A stretch of DNA of 64,000 bases, taken from positions 1,922,001-1,986,000 of the forward strand of contig NZ_JAPEQG010000001.1 of assembly GCF_026339735.1 (NCBI RefSeq). Direction: 5' to 3'. Below are positions 9,186 to 17,461 of this stretch, in pieces (within the stretch, counting starts at the first letter, position 1; every line of letters starts with the position of its first letter). This DNA is from Streptomyces sp. NBC_01669. Lineage in GTDB: Bacteria; Actinomycetota; Actinomycetes; Streptomycetales; Streptomycetaceae. Both the position numbers and the translations under genes were made by a program. The notes beneath the pieces are model-generated. The model saw only the letters and a list, made by a program, of their open reading frames with translations. It did not search any database and was not told the DNA's origin.

Positions 9186-9677
9186 GTGCCCGCACAACCC
9201 CGCATGACACCGTTGCCCCTCACCCGAGCTCAAGGCCGAGTCCTCTCCAAGATCGCCGAAGGGAGCAACACGGACGAGACCGCCGACGAACTGGCGATCG
9301 CGCCCGGCACGGTCAGCGTGCAGCTGATCAGCATCAGTCGGAAACTCGGAGTGAGCGGACGCGCCGCCCTCGTACACGCCGCCTACCTCACCGAGCAGCT
9401 TTCCCGGCCGGAGCGTGAAGCCTTCGACGGCGAGTTCACCGACACGGAAATCCAAACGTGGCGGCTCGTCGCATCCGGAGCGTCAGCACAGCTCGTAGCT
9501 GACGTCTGCCGGATCTCCCGGGATACCGCCCGCGACCGGATCAGAATCTTGCGGCGCCGCGTAGACGCGGCCAACGACCCCCACTTGGTCACTCTGGGAT
9601 GGCGCTACGGGGTAGTTGACGATTCGCTCGTCGACATGGCCTCTGGAGTGCTCATCGCCGTGCCTGTGCGTGGATGA
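9186..9677 (+). CDS. Tandem-HTH LuxR-type DNA-binding protein
   Basis: A 163-residue protein from GTG 9186, with two helix-turn-helix units. The first (about residues 12-65) is LuxR/GerE-like, with LTRAQGRVLSKIAEGSNTDE and the recognition helix region APGTVSVQLISISRKLG. The second (about 90-140) has a related layout with RISRDTARDRIRILRRRVD. There is no sensor domain. ATG 9204 is an alternative start, and neither has a strong ribosome site. Its neighbours are gene fragments, so it may be a survivor of a lost element. The target is unknown. Confidence 0.65.
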   Translation: MPAQPRMTPLPLTRAQGRVLSKIAEGSNTDETADELAIAPGTVSVQLISISRKLGVSGRAALVHAAYLTEQLSRPEREAFDGEFTDTEIQTWRLVASGASAQLVADVCRISRDTARDRIRILRRRVDAANDPHLVTLGWRYGVVDDSLVDMASGVLIAVPVRG

Positions 9678-9683
9678 GAATTC

Positions 9684-9932
9684 CCCCGCAATCACCGCAG
9701 GCCAAACCGGCTCGCGATCAGTTACCCGCGTCTGCTCGACGTGGACGGCAGGGACCTCCTGGTCACCGACCTCGATGCCGTAGACGGCACTCCCGTGATC
9801 GACCTGGCGCCCTACTTCGAGCAGATGGGGCCGCGCGGTCCTGTTCGTCAGCCAGCCTGGCCCGGCGAAATGCTCGATCCGTGCTACTGGGCGGACACGA
9901 GCGAGCGTCCAGCGGGCGGCGAAGAACTCTAA
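9684..9932 (+). pseudogene. TrmO-like C-terminal fragment
   Basis: This frame has no suitable start and reads into the 3' part of a TrmO (YaeB) type tRNA t6A37 methyltransferase: RPNRLAISYPRLLDVDGRDL, LDAVDGTPVIDLAPY, then PRGPVRQPAW and a stop. The family is about 150-230 residues, so the N-terminal half, including the SAM-site residues, is missing. It is a truncated remnant just downstream of the HTH gene. The family call rests on remembered motif patterns. Confidence 0.7.
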
Positions 9933-10029
9933 CGTCGGGCCAGAGTTCTGGTCTTCAGCTGAGCTCTAACAATGCCGCACCGCCAGCACAAGCACCTTGA
10001 GGCCAGGGCTGCTCCTGGCCTCTCCGCCC

Positions 10030-10083
10030 AGGGACTTTTCAGGGACTTTCAGCACTGTCCGAGGGATTCCTGAGGGACTTTTC
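10030..10083. repeat. AGGGACTTT direct repeats
   Basis: AGGGACTTTTC occurs at 10030-10040, AGGGACTTTC at 10041-10050 and AGGGACTTTTC at 10073-10083, with a degenerate copy near 10062. Short spaced direct repeats like these are typical of arm sites bound by tyrosine integrases near attachment sites. No integrase gene is present, so the function is inferred only from the pattern and the neighbourhood of truncated genes. Confidence 0.45.
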
Positions 10084-10115
10084 GCCGCCTAACGCGGCAA
10101 GCCCCTGAAAGCTCA

Positions 10116-10149
10116 GAAAGGGCCTCCGACGCAGGTCAGAGGCCCTTTC
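10116..10149 (-). terminator. Hairpin following the RNase P RNA-like end
   Basis: An 11-bp perfect stem (GAAAGGGCCTC with its complement) closes a 12-nt loop. On the minus strand it lies directly after the RNase P RNA-like 3' end, where a terminator would be expected. Confidence 0.6.
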
Positions 10150-10159
10150 GAAGGAAAAG

Positions 10160-10230
10160 CCGCAGGTGGCGGCAGACGAGTCGGGCTGTACGCCGGGTTC
10201 TGTTCCCCCACAAGGAGACAGCCGGGACAA
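10160..10230 (-). ncRNA. RNase P RNA 3'-end-like fragment
   Basis: Read on the minus strand, about 36 nt from 10206 down to 10170 contain ACAGAACCCGGCGTACAG followed by CCCGACTCGTCTGCCG. This is the conserved terminal block of actinobacterial type-A RNase P RNA as I remember it. Further upstream the similarity fades, and the ligase gene starts only about 180 bp away on the other strand, so the 350-400-nt RNA cannot be complete. It is best read as a 3'-end copy, perhaps an attachment-site remnant. A terminator-like hairpin follows. Confidence 0.5.
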
Positions 10231-10388
10231 CAGGTCGGCATCCCTTCCACCCCTCCAGTGCCCTTGGGGCTGCGTATCCGCTCGCTACGGGCGAGCATTA
10301 AAGTGCAATCCGAAACATGTGCGCATCTGTCCGAATGTCAAAGCAACAGGCTCAGGACACACGCCGCGCACTGGAAGGGAACGAAGCC

Positions 10389-11453
10389 GTGCATGGCTCG
10401 TACAAGGTGCCCGGCGGCAAGCTGGTCGTCGTAGATCTGGATGTCGAGGAAGGTGTCCTGCGCAACGTGCGAGTCGCCGGGGACTTCTTCCTGGAGCCGG
10501 ACGAAGCGATCTTCTCGATCAACACAGCCCTTGAGGGTGCACTCTCATCGACGGACGCTGCAGGGCTGGCCGCCCGGATCACGGCGGCGCTGCCGGAGTC
10601 GACCGTGATGCTCGGGCTGACCGCGGAGGGCGTCGGCATCGCCGTCCGGCGTGCTCTGGCCCACGCGACCGAGTGGAGCGACTACGACTGGCAGCTGGTG
10701 CACGTGGAGCCGCAGGCACCGGCCCTGCACATGGCGTTGGACGAGGTGATCACCGCCGAGGTGGCCGCTGGGCGACGAGCCCCGACTCTACGGGTATGGG
10801 AGTGGGCCTCGCCTTCTGTGGTGATCGGCAGCTTCCAGTCCCTGCGGAACGAGGTGGACCCCGAAGGGGCCGCGAAGCACGGGATGACCGTGGTTCGCCG
10901 TGTTTCTGGTGGTGGGGCCATGTTCGTAGAGCCGATGAGTACGATCACGTACTCCCTGTCCGTGCCGGAGTCCCTGGTCTCGGGCCTCTCCTTCGCAGAC
11001 AGCTACGCCTACCTCGACGACTGGGTGCTGGGCGCACTCGGCGACATGGGGATCAAGGCCTGGTACCAGCCCCTGAACGACATCGCCACCGAGGCCGGCA
11101 AGATTGCCGGTGCCGCCCAGAAGCGCATGGTCGGCCCTGATGGCGGCCCTGGAGCCGTCCTCCATCACGTGACGATGTCCTACGACATCGACGCCGACAA
11201 GATGCTCGAGGTGCTCCGCATCGACAAGGAGAAGATGTCCGATAAGGGGACCAAGAGCGCCAAGAAGCGCGTCGACCCGCTCCGCCGGCAGACGGGCCTC
11301 GCGCGGGAGCAGGTCATCGAGAACATGATCGCCTCCTTCCGCAACCGCTACGGGCTGACCACCGGCGAAGTCACGGCGGAAGAGATGGCCCGCGCGGAGG
11401 AACTGGTGCGGACGAAGTTCGCCACCGAAGAGTGGACCGCGCGCGTGCCGTAA
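10389..11453 (+). CDS. Lipoate-protein ligase A family protein
   Basis: A 354-residue protein that probably transfers lipoyl or a related acyl group onto carrier lysines. The start is GTG 10389 behind GGAAGGGA; the longer open frame adds 24 codons without family resemblance. Residues 1-100 match the accessory (C-terminal-type) domain of lipoate ligases (VPGGKLVVVDLDVEEG), here placed first. The catalytic BPL/LplA domain follows, with VVRRVSGGGAMFVEP and, in place of the usual lysine loop, AGKIAGAAQKRM. It ends at a strong hairpin. A partial second copy lies 95 bp downstream. Whether it charges lipoate or another acid cannot be told. Confidence 0.85.
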   Translation: MHGSYKVPGGKLVVVDLDVEEGVLRNVRVAGDFFLEPDEAIFSINTALEGALSSTDAAGLAARITAALPESTVMLGLTAEGVGIAVRRALAHATEWSDYDWQLVHVEPQAPALHMALDEVITAEVAAGRRAPTLRVWEWASPSVVIGSFQSLRNEVDPEGAAKHGMTVVRRVSGGGAMFVEPMSTITYSLSVPESLVSGLSFADSYAYLDDWVLGALGDMGIKAWYQPLNDIATEAGKIAGAAQKRMVGPDGGPGAVLHHVTMSYDIDADKMLEVLRIDKEKMSDKGTKSAKKRVDPLRRQTGLAREQVIENMIASFRNRYGLTTGEVTAEEMARAEELVRTKFATEEWTARVP

Positions 11454-11460
11454 ACGCCGC

Positions 11461-11494
11461 GCCCTGCCGGGTGCCGCGTGGCACCCAGCAGGGC
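11461..11494 (+). terminator. Terminator of the complete ligase gene
   Basis: A stem of 7 + 7 bp with a single mismatch between the two halves (GCCCTGC, GGGTGCC and their complements) and a GCGT loop starts 8 bp after the stop codon. Confidence 0.8.
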
Positions 11495-11548
11495 GAGTAG
11501 GCCCTTGCCCATGATCACGCCGGCTCGTAGTGTCTTCCCCGTCCGACC

Positions 11549-12070
11549 TTCGTGGAACCGGGCAACACCATCACGTACTCGCTCTCCGTCCCCGAGTCTC
11601 TGGTCTCCGGCCTCTCCTTCGCCGACAGTTACGCCTATCTGGACGACTGGGTGCTCGAGGCGCTCGGCGACATGGGCATCAAGGCCTGGTACCAGCCGCT
11701 CAACGACATCGCCACGGACGCCGGGAAGATCGCGGGCGCGGCGCAGAAGCGAGTGGTCGGCGGAGAGGGCGCCGTGCTGCACCACGTGACCATGTCGTAC
11801 GACATCGACGCCGACAAGATGCTCGACGTGCTCCGGATCGGCAAGGAGAAACTCTCCGACAAGGGCACCAGGAGCGCCAAGAAGCGCGTCGACCCGCTGC
11901 GGCGGCAGACCGGTCTGACGCGCGAAGCCGTCATCGAGCGGATGATCGACTCCTTCCGGACCCGGCACGGTCTCACCCGGGGGAACGTGACGGACGAGGA
12001 GATGGCGAGGGCCGAGGAGCTCGTGGCGACGAAGTTCGGGACCGAGGAGTGGACCGCACGCGTGCCGTAG
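11549..12070 (+). pseudogene. 3' half of a second lipoate ligase gene
   Basis: About 173 codons are closely similar to the second half of the gene at 10389, starting in mid-domain at FVEPGNTITYS and running through SGLSFADSYAYLDDW, AGKIAGAAQKR and KRVDPLRRQTG to the same final residues (TEEWTARVP). The N-terminal accessory domain and the RRVSGGG loop are missing, and no ribosome site or start is evident. Differences are scattered and mostly conservative, so this is a diverged homologue, not a recent exact duplication. It keeps its own terminator at 12094-12120. Confidence 0.85.
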
Positions 12071-12093
12071 GGCTCCGCCCCGCCGCTCCGGAC

Positions 12094-12120
12094 CCCCCGA
12101 TAGGTCGCGGCTATCGGGGG
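12094..12120 (+). terminator. Terminator after ligase fragment
   Basis: A perfect 10-bp stem, CCCCCGATAG with CTATCGGGGG, and a 7-nt loop lie 24 bp after the stop of the truncated ligase. Confidence 0.8.
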
Positions 12121-12213
12121 CATTCGCCAATCGTGCATTGTGACAGCCCTTCTCCTGCGCCAGCCTGACCTGGTCCGGCACTGCTGCCGGTGGGTCCAAA
12201 TGAAGGGGAGGGC

Positions 12214-13665
12214 ATGTCACAGCACCTTCGGCTCAACTTCATCGACGGACAGTGGGTCCCCGCGGAGTCGGGGCAGGTCCGGGAGAACGTCAATCCTGCC
12301 GATTTCGCCGATGTGATCGGTGAGTTCACCGAATCCGGCGGTGTCGACGTCGACCAGGCGGTCGACGCGGCCGCCGCCGCACTTCCGTCCTGGCGCGGCC
12401 GTGGCCCGATCGAACGGGCCGCGTATCTGACCGCGGCCGGCCGCATCCTCGGCGAGCGGGCCGCGGAGGTCGCCGCCGTGATCACCCGCGAACAGGGCAA
12501 GCTGCTGAGCGAGGCGCGCGGCGAAGTGAACCGGGCGCGGGCCGTGCTGGAATTCACCGCCGGTCAGGCGCGACTGCTCGGTGGGGTGACTGCCCCCGCG
12601 GAGGAGGAGCGCACCTTTGCGTACACCTTCAGGAAGCCCATCGGGGTCGTGGGGCTGGTGTCGCCGTGGAACTTCCCCCTCGCGATCCCGATGTGGAAGG
12701 TGGCACCCGCGCTGCTGTCCGGCTGCACGGCGGTGCTCAAGCCGTCCCCGCTCACCCCGCTGACCTCGGCGCTCCTGGTGGATATATTCCAGCAGGCGGG
12801 GCTCCCCGGCGGGGTGCTGAATCTGGTCCAGGGCGATGTGGCGGCGGGCGAGGCACTGGTCGCCAACCCTGCTGTCGCGGGCATCAGTTTCACCGGATCG
12901 CTGCCGGTCGGCACCGCCATCCACGCCGGTGGTGCGCATCGGCTGCTCCGCACCCAGCTCGAACTCGGCGGCAAGAACGCGCTGATCGTGTGCGACGACG
13001 CCGATCTCGCCAAGGCCGTGGACGCCGTGGTGCACGGAGCCTTCGGTCAGGCGGGGCAGCGCTGCTCGGCGACGAGCCGGGTGGTGGTCGACGTACAGGT
13101 ACGGGAGGAGTTCCTCGACCGGCTCGTCGGGCAGGTCGCGGGGCTGCGGGTGGGGCCCGGGGACGATCCCGCTTCCCGGATCTGCCCGGTGGTCAACACC
13201 GCACGCACGGAAGCGGCGTTGGCAGCCGTCGCCGGCGCGCAGCGCGACGGTGGCAAGGTGCTGTGCGGAGGCGGGCGGGAGCGGCGTGACGACCTGCCCG
13301 AGGGCTGCTACGTACAGCCGACCGTCATCCGTGATGTGCCGTGGGACAGCGAGCTGGCCCAGGAGGAGGTGTTCGGACCAGTGCTGGCCGTCGTCGACGC
13401 TGACGGGTTCGACGAGGCCATGACGATAGCCAACTCAGTGAAGTACGGGATGTCGGGGACCATCTTCACCGCGTCCCAGTCGCGGGCGTTCGAGGCGATC
13501 GACCGGTTCGAGGCGGGGATGCTCCATGTGAACCGTCCCGGTGTCGGGGCCTACGCCCATCTGCCGCATGTCGGTTCGAAGGCCTCCCAGTACGGGCCGC
13601 CGGAGTGCTCCCCCGAAGTGTGGGACTTCTACACCGAGTGGCACTCGGCCTGCATCGCCTACTGA
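12214..13665 (+). CDS. NAD(P)-dependent aldehyde dehydrogenase (PhnY-like?)
   Basis: A cytoplasmic aldehyde-to-acid dehydrogenase of 483 residues; the start is ATG 12214 behind AAGGGGAGGG. Family hallmarks are VVGLVSPWNFPLAIPMWK, the oxyanion/base segment LELGGKNA with Glu250, and the nucleophile Cys284 in GQAGQRCSAT. A typical EEVFGPVLAV follows. The aldehyde is not defined by sequence. Because an FAD oxidase and phosphonoacetate hydrolase of a phosphonate route lie 3-8 kb away, phosphonoacetaldehyde is an attractive substrate. That link is an inference: the gene is on the opposite strand and a tnpB gene separates them. A succinic- or ketoglutaric-semialdehyde enzyme is the alternative. Confidence 0.85.
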   Translation: MSQHLRLNFIDGQWVPAESGQVRENVNPADFADVIGEFTESGGVDVDQAVDAAAAALPSWRGRGPIERAAYLTAAGRILGERAAEVAAVITREQGKLLSEARGEVNRARAVLEFTAGQARLLGGVTAPAEEERTFAYTFRKPIGVVGLVSPWNFPLAIPMWKVAPALLSGCTAVLKPSPLTPLTSALLVDIFQQAGLPGGVLNLVQGDVAAGEALVANPAVAGISFTGSLPVGTAIHAGGAHRLLRTQLELGGKNALIVCDDADLAKAVDAVVHGAFGQAGQRCSATSRVVVDVQVREEFLDRLVGQVAGLRVGPGDDPASRICPVVNTARTEAALAAVAGAQRDGGKVLCGGGRERRDDLPEGCYVQPTVIRDVPWDSELAQEEVFGPVLAVVDADGFDEAMTIANSVKYGMSGTIFTASQSRAFEAIDRFEAGMLHVNRPGVGAYAHLPHVGSKASQYGPPECSPEVWDFYTEWHSACIAY

Positions 13666-13698
13666 GCGTCTCTAGAACTCTGTGTGTGCCTGTGGTTT

Positions 13699-15822
13699 TC
13701 AGGCTTTTCGGGCGCGGCGTGGCCGTGTGCGGTCACCGTTGTGGGGTCCGAACCTCGGGGTGAGGGGGTGGACTTGGGTGGCGTGCAGGTGGTGGAAGCC
13801 GGTCCGCTCGGCGGCGCGGGTGCGTCGTCGACAGGTTCTGCGTGAGAGCCGCGTGCGTCCGGGTGGAGGAAGGTCTTCCTCCGGCCGTACATGGGCGGGT
13901 ACTCCATGACCTGGCACCGGCCCGGTGGGGGTGGGTGTCGTGGTGTCATGCCCCGCCGGACGCTGGACCATCCCGGTGGGGGTGGTGGCGGGGACCGTAC
14001 GCGCGTCGGGCATACGGCGGGAAGTCTTCGGGCCCGGGGCCTGCTCTGCGGCGGCGCGCGGGGCGCCTCGGTGCCGGGGACCGGTGGGCCTGCTGGGGGT
14101 GGGGCGCCCCTTGCCCGGGGTGATGTTGGTTCCGTCCGGCCGGGGCGGGGCCTGCTCCGCTTGGCGTTGGCGGCGCATGCGGCGGGTGGTCTTCTTCGGG
14201 CGCCGCACCAGGGTCACGGTGCCGTCCACGGTGGTGCGGATGGTCCGGGTGTGGGTGGCACGCTCGGTGGTGGTGTGGGTTTGGGCGAGCAGGCCGCGGG
14301 AGACGATCCGGCGGGCGGCGGCATGGTCGCGGTCCATGGACAGCCCGCACCCGGCGCAGTGTGCCCATTTCCAGGCTCGCTCACCGAGCCGGTCGGGGGC
14401 CGGGCGGTGGGTGAGGTTACCGAGGCAGCCGGGGCACAGTTTGGAGGTGCCCCGGGCCGGGACGATGACCACTACGATGCCCGCCTTCGCGGCCAGGTGC
14501 CGCATCGCCTGGGCCACCGTGCCGCGCACCTGCCCCGACAGGCGGGCATTGCCACGTCGGTGGCCTCGGGCTTCGAGGGTGGCGAGGTCTTCGAGGTAGA
14601 TGACGCTCGCGCCGAGCGCTGCCGCCTGGTCGACGGCCCAGCGGGCCGCCGACCGGGCCAGTGCGTCGTTCAGGTGCCGGATCCGGGCACACACCCGCCC
14701 GTGCTCGACCTCCAGCACCCGGGCCCGATCGAGGTGTTCGCCCCAGCGAAGGTGCGGGGAGCCGAGGCCGTCCGCGAGGGCCCGGTGGTGATCGCGCTTG
14801 GCGGCGAGGTGCTCGCGGACGCCGCGCAGCCGGTGCAGGGTGGCGCTGATGGTGGTGGCGTCGAAGATCAGGGGCCGCCCGTCGGTGAGAACCCGCCGGG
14901 TCTGTCCTTTGCCGGTCAGGCGGCCGAGCGTGCCGGTGAGCAGGGTGCCCACACCCCAGTCGAAGCCGAGTGCCACGGTATGCCCGCTCGCTTTGGTGGC
15001 CGGGGCGGGCCGGGAGTGCGGCAGGCCCACCGCGATCCTTCCGGCCCGGGTGGGGCGCAGGGTGGGGGTGTGCAGCACCGAGTCCACCCCGACGGTGCCG
15101 GGCAGGCGGATGTCGATCACGTGCCAGGCCCCGTCACGGCCCGAGGCGGGAGCCGCACACAGCGGAAGCTTGAGACGCAAACGGGCGGTGGTCTCGTCCA
15201 CCCTGGCCAGGGTGACCTGCTGGCGGTCCATCGCGGCAAGGAGCACCAACTCGCCGACCTGCGGCGGTCCCTCCAGCACGCACAATCCGGCGGGCCGGTA
15301 CCCGTGCTCGGCCACGTACGCACGGATCTGGCGGGTGCGGTTGCGGATTTCGGCACCGCTCACGCCGGCGGGCAGCAGCTTCCGCAGCGCCGCCCACTCC
15401 GCCTCGGTGCGCCGCCTCGGATCGGTGGGCCAGGTGGCCAGGATCGCGGTCACGATGGTGCGACGGTGCAGGGCCAGGCGCAGAGTCCGGGCCGCGTACT
15501 CCTCGGCACCCCGCCGCACCCGGTCCGACACATACACCCCGGCCGGGGGCCGCATCTCCTGCGGCCAGTTCAGGCGGCGTATCGCCATCCATCCCTTGGA
15601 CGGCAGGTCTTCGCCCCGCTCGTCGACCCCGGCGGCCAGCACGTCCAGGGAGTCCTCGTCCCACCGGGAAGCCACCAGAGCACCGGTCAGCTCCTGGCTC
15701 AACCGGGCCCAAAACCCCACCCGTTCGAACAGCAAGCCCTGCCCGACCCGCTCACCGCTGCTCTCCAGGACACCACGGAAGGCGGTACAGGTGGCCGTCG
15801 CCATCAACTTGGCCACACCCAT
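13699..15822 (-). CDS. tnpB: TnpB-like RNA-guided nuclease (IS605 OrfB family)
   Basis: A 707-residue protein from ATG 15822, behind GGAAGGGGGG; the open frame runs 99 codons further upstream without homology. The RuvC core is complete: first Asp in GFDWGVGTLL (near 287), Glu in IYLEDLATLE (near 408) and last Asp in SMDRDHAAARRI (near 497). The zinc ribbon CPGC...CAGC sits between the last two. The N-terminal RNA-binding part is longer than in compact TnpBs, and a Pro/Arg-rich tail of about 190 residues follows RuvC. No TnpA transposase is nearby. Members of this family cut DNA guided by an RNA made from the element's end; that RNA would lie at or past the 3' end, toward 13,650. Confidence 0.85.
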   Translation of the reverse strand: MGVAKLMATATCTAFRGVLESSGERVGQGLLFERVGFWARLSQELTGALVASRWDEDSLDVLAAGVDERGEDLPSKGWMAIRRLNWPQEMRPPAGVYVSDRVRRGAEEYAARTLRLALHRRTIVTAILATWPTDPRRRTEAEWAALRKLLPAGVSGAEIRNRTRQIRAYVAEHGYRPAGLCVLEGPPQVGELVLLAAMDRQQVTLARVDETTARLRLKLPLCAAPASGRDGAWHVIDIRLPGTVGVDSVLHTPTLRPTRAGRIAVGLPHSRPAPATKASGHTVALGFDWGVGTLLTGTLGRLTGKGQTRRVLTDGRPLIFDATTISATLHRLRGVREHLAAKRDHHRALADGLGSPHLRWGEHLDRARVLEVEHGRVCARIRHLNDALARSAARWAVDQAAALGASVIYLEDLATLEARGHRRGNARLSGQVRGTVAQAMRHLAAKAGIVVVIVPARGTSKLCPGCLGNLTHRPAPDRLGERAWKWAHCAGCGLSMDRDHAAARRIVSRGLLAQTHTTTERATHTRTIRTTVDGTVTLVRRPKKTTRRMRRQRQAEQAPPRPDGTNITPGKGRPTPSRPTGPRHRGAPRAAAEQAPGPKTSRRMPDARTVPATTPTGMVQRPAGHDTTTPTPTGPVPGHGVPAHVRPEEDLPPPGRTRLSRRTCRRRTRAAERTGFHHLHATQVHPLTPRFGPHNGDRTRPRRARKA

Positions 15823-16180
15823 CCCCCCTTCCTTTTCCGCACGATCCCGGTCAGTCCCCCGAAGCGGCCACCCCCGGCGCTTTGATCGGACTAACGAACG
15901 ACCCTCACACAAGGACACGGCCTTACCGTGTCCCGTCGATCCGCCCGAGCCCTCCGCACCCCGGGGCACCGCAATGCACGGGGAAACCAAGATCGTCGAC
16001 GTCCCACGACGCAGAGAAGGAGGAACCCCCCTCGCAACAACAGCGGAAACCGTTACCAGGAAGGAGGAAACGGGTGGGAGAGTCCGAGGAACCGTCCCAA
16101 TAACGCGAAGCAGCATCAACCAGCCTGCTTAAGCCAAACCCCCAACAGTTGAAGACCCTCCGCACGGCCCGGAACATGCC
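15823..16180. other. Non-coding DNA upstream of tnpB
   Basis: I see no gene in these 358 bp. The stretch has several purine tracts (for example AGAAGGAGGAAC and AAGGAGGAAACGGG on the plus strand). It presumably includes the tnpB promoter and the left end of its element, but no clear terminal palindrome could be assigned. Confidence 0.5.
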
Positions 16181-16215
16181 GATGCCCCTCATCTGCCCGG
16201 CAGATGAGGGGCATC
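16181..16215 (-). terminator. Terminator of the phosphonate gene block
   Basis: A 17-bp perfect inverted repeat (GATGCCCCTCATCTGCC with its complement) around a single base lies 9 bp past the stop of the FAD oxidoreductase. It also insulates it from the tnpB region. Confidence 0.85.
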
Positions 16216-16224
16216 GACGTGACG

Positions 16225-17358
16225 TCACGTGCTGATGATGTCCTCCGCCAGTCCGAACGAGAGCGTCATCCCCGCCCCGCCGACCCCGTTGACCACGGTG
16301 ACGCCCGGTTCCGGCTCGACGACCAGTTCGGTCCGGCCGTCCCGCAGCGACGGGTAGTAGCCCACCCAGCGCTCGGTGATCCGCGGGTCGGGCAGCGCGG
16401 CGAACGTATCGAGGTAGTCGAGGACCGCCTGGTTGATCGCCTCGTCCTCGAACGGGTCGAGCGTCTTGGCGTACGCGTGGCTGTCACCGATCGTCAGACG
16501 GCCGTCGGCCGTCTGGGAGAGCAGCACATGAATGCCGTTCTCCCGGTGGAAGGGAAGTTCGAGTCCCATCCGCTCGGCGAGCCGGGCCTTGGACGTACAG
16601 TCGTCGAACGCCGCGTAGTGCAGCAGGGTCAGCCCGCCGCAGAGCATCGGGCCGAGGTCCCAGCCGTCCGGCTGGGGGCCCGTCCGCATCATCTGGAGCT
16701 TGCAGCGCACCAGGCCGCTCTCGGCGAAGACGTCGGGGTACAGGGTCTCGAAGTCGTTGCCGCTGCAGACGTAGGCCCGGTCGACCGACCAGTCGCCGTC
16801 GGTCGTCTCCACGGTCGGCAGATTGATGCCCCGGACCGTCGCCCCGAATCTGATGTCGACGCCGTACTCGGCGACCAGATACGAGGCGAGTGCCGGGATG
16901 GCCCGGCGCGGGTCGACGTTGAGCTCGGTCGGGCTCCACATCGCGGCGAGGAGCCCGTCGGCGCGGGTCGTGCCGGAGCGCTCCAGCGTCTCCCGCGGCG
17001 TGATCATCCTGACGCCCCGTTCCCGGGCGGGCGGCGTGGTCGCGAGAAACTCTTCGAGCACGTCCACCTCGTCGGGGTGGTGGGCCAGGTGCAGTGATCC
17101 GGTCTCGGCGGCCCACAGGCCGGTCTTCGCGGCGGTCTCCAGCCAGATCTCACGGCTGCGCAGTGCCCGCTCGTACGTCGCGCCGCGCTGCTGGCCGATG
17201 GACCAGATCATGCCGAAGTTCCGGATGGAGGCGCCCACGGCGTAGTCGTCGCGCTCGAACAGGACGACTCGGTCGCCGCGGCGGGCGGCGGCCAGCGCGT
17301 GGGCGAGGCCGACGATTCCGCCGCCGACGACAGCGGTGTCGGCTCGGTTCACAGTCAT
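16225..17358 (-). CDS. TIGR03364-type FAD amine oxidase (phosphonate-linked)
   Basis: A DAO-type flavoprotein of 377 residues; the start is ATG 17358 behind AAGGGG. The FAD-binding motif is VVGGGIVGLAHALAAARRG (residues 9-27), followed by the ribityl/isoalloxazine contacts GASIRNFGMIWSIGQQ typical of TIGR03364. Members of this family sit in phosphonate gene clusters, and characterised relatives oxidatively deaminate 2-aminoethylphosphonate or its N-methyl form to phosphonoacetaldehyde. The neighbouring transporter and phosphonoacetate hydrolase on the same strand support that role and explain why no PhnW transaminase is needed. The exact amine is not determined. Other glycine/sarcosine-oxidase-like substrates remain possible. 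Confidence 0.8.
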   Translation of the reverse strand: MTVNRADTAVVGGGIVGLAHALAAARRGDRVVLFERDDYAVGASIRNFGMIWSIGQQRGATYERALRSREIWLETAAKTGLWAAETGSLHLAHHPDEVDVLEEFLATTPPARERGVRMITPRETLERSGTTRADGLLAAMWSPTELNVDPRRAIPALASYLVAEYGVDIRFGATVRGINLPTVETTDGDWSVDRAYVCSGNDFETLYPDVFAESGLVRCKLQMMRTGPQPDGWDLGPMLCGGLTLLHYAAFDDCTSKARLAERMGLELPFHRENGIHVLLSQTADGRLTIGDSHAYAKTLDPFEDEAINQAVLDYLDTFAALPDPRITERWVGYYPSLRDGRTELVVEPEPGVTVVNGVGGAGMTLSFGLAEDIIST

Positions 17359-17461
17359 GGTGATCCCCTTCTCAAGGCGTACGGAATGAGGGTGCGCGGT
17401 CCGGTGGCGTACGGGGTTCGGCGGCGGCATGCCGGCCGACGGCGTACGGCCCGTGGCGTGC

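Noticed and set aside
13891..15885. A 664-codon open frame on the plus strand
   Set aside because: It lies opposite tnpB, whose RuvC and zinc-ribbon motifs are on the minus strand; the plus frame is Gly-rich with no motifs.
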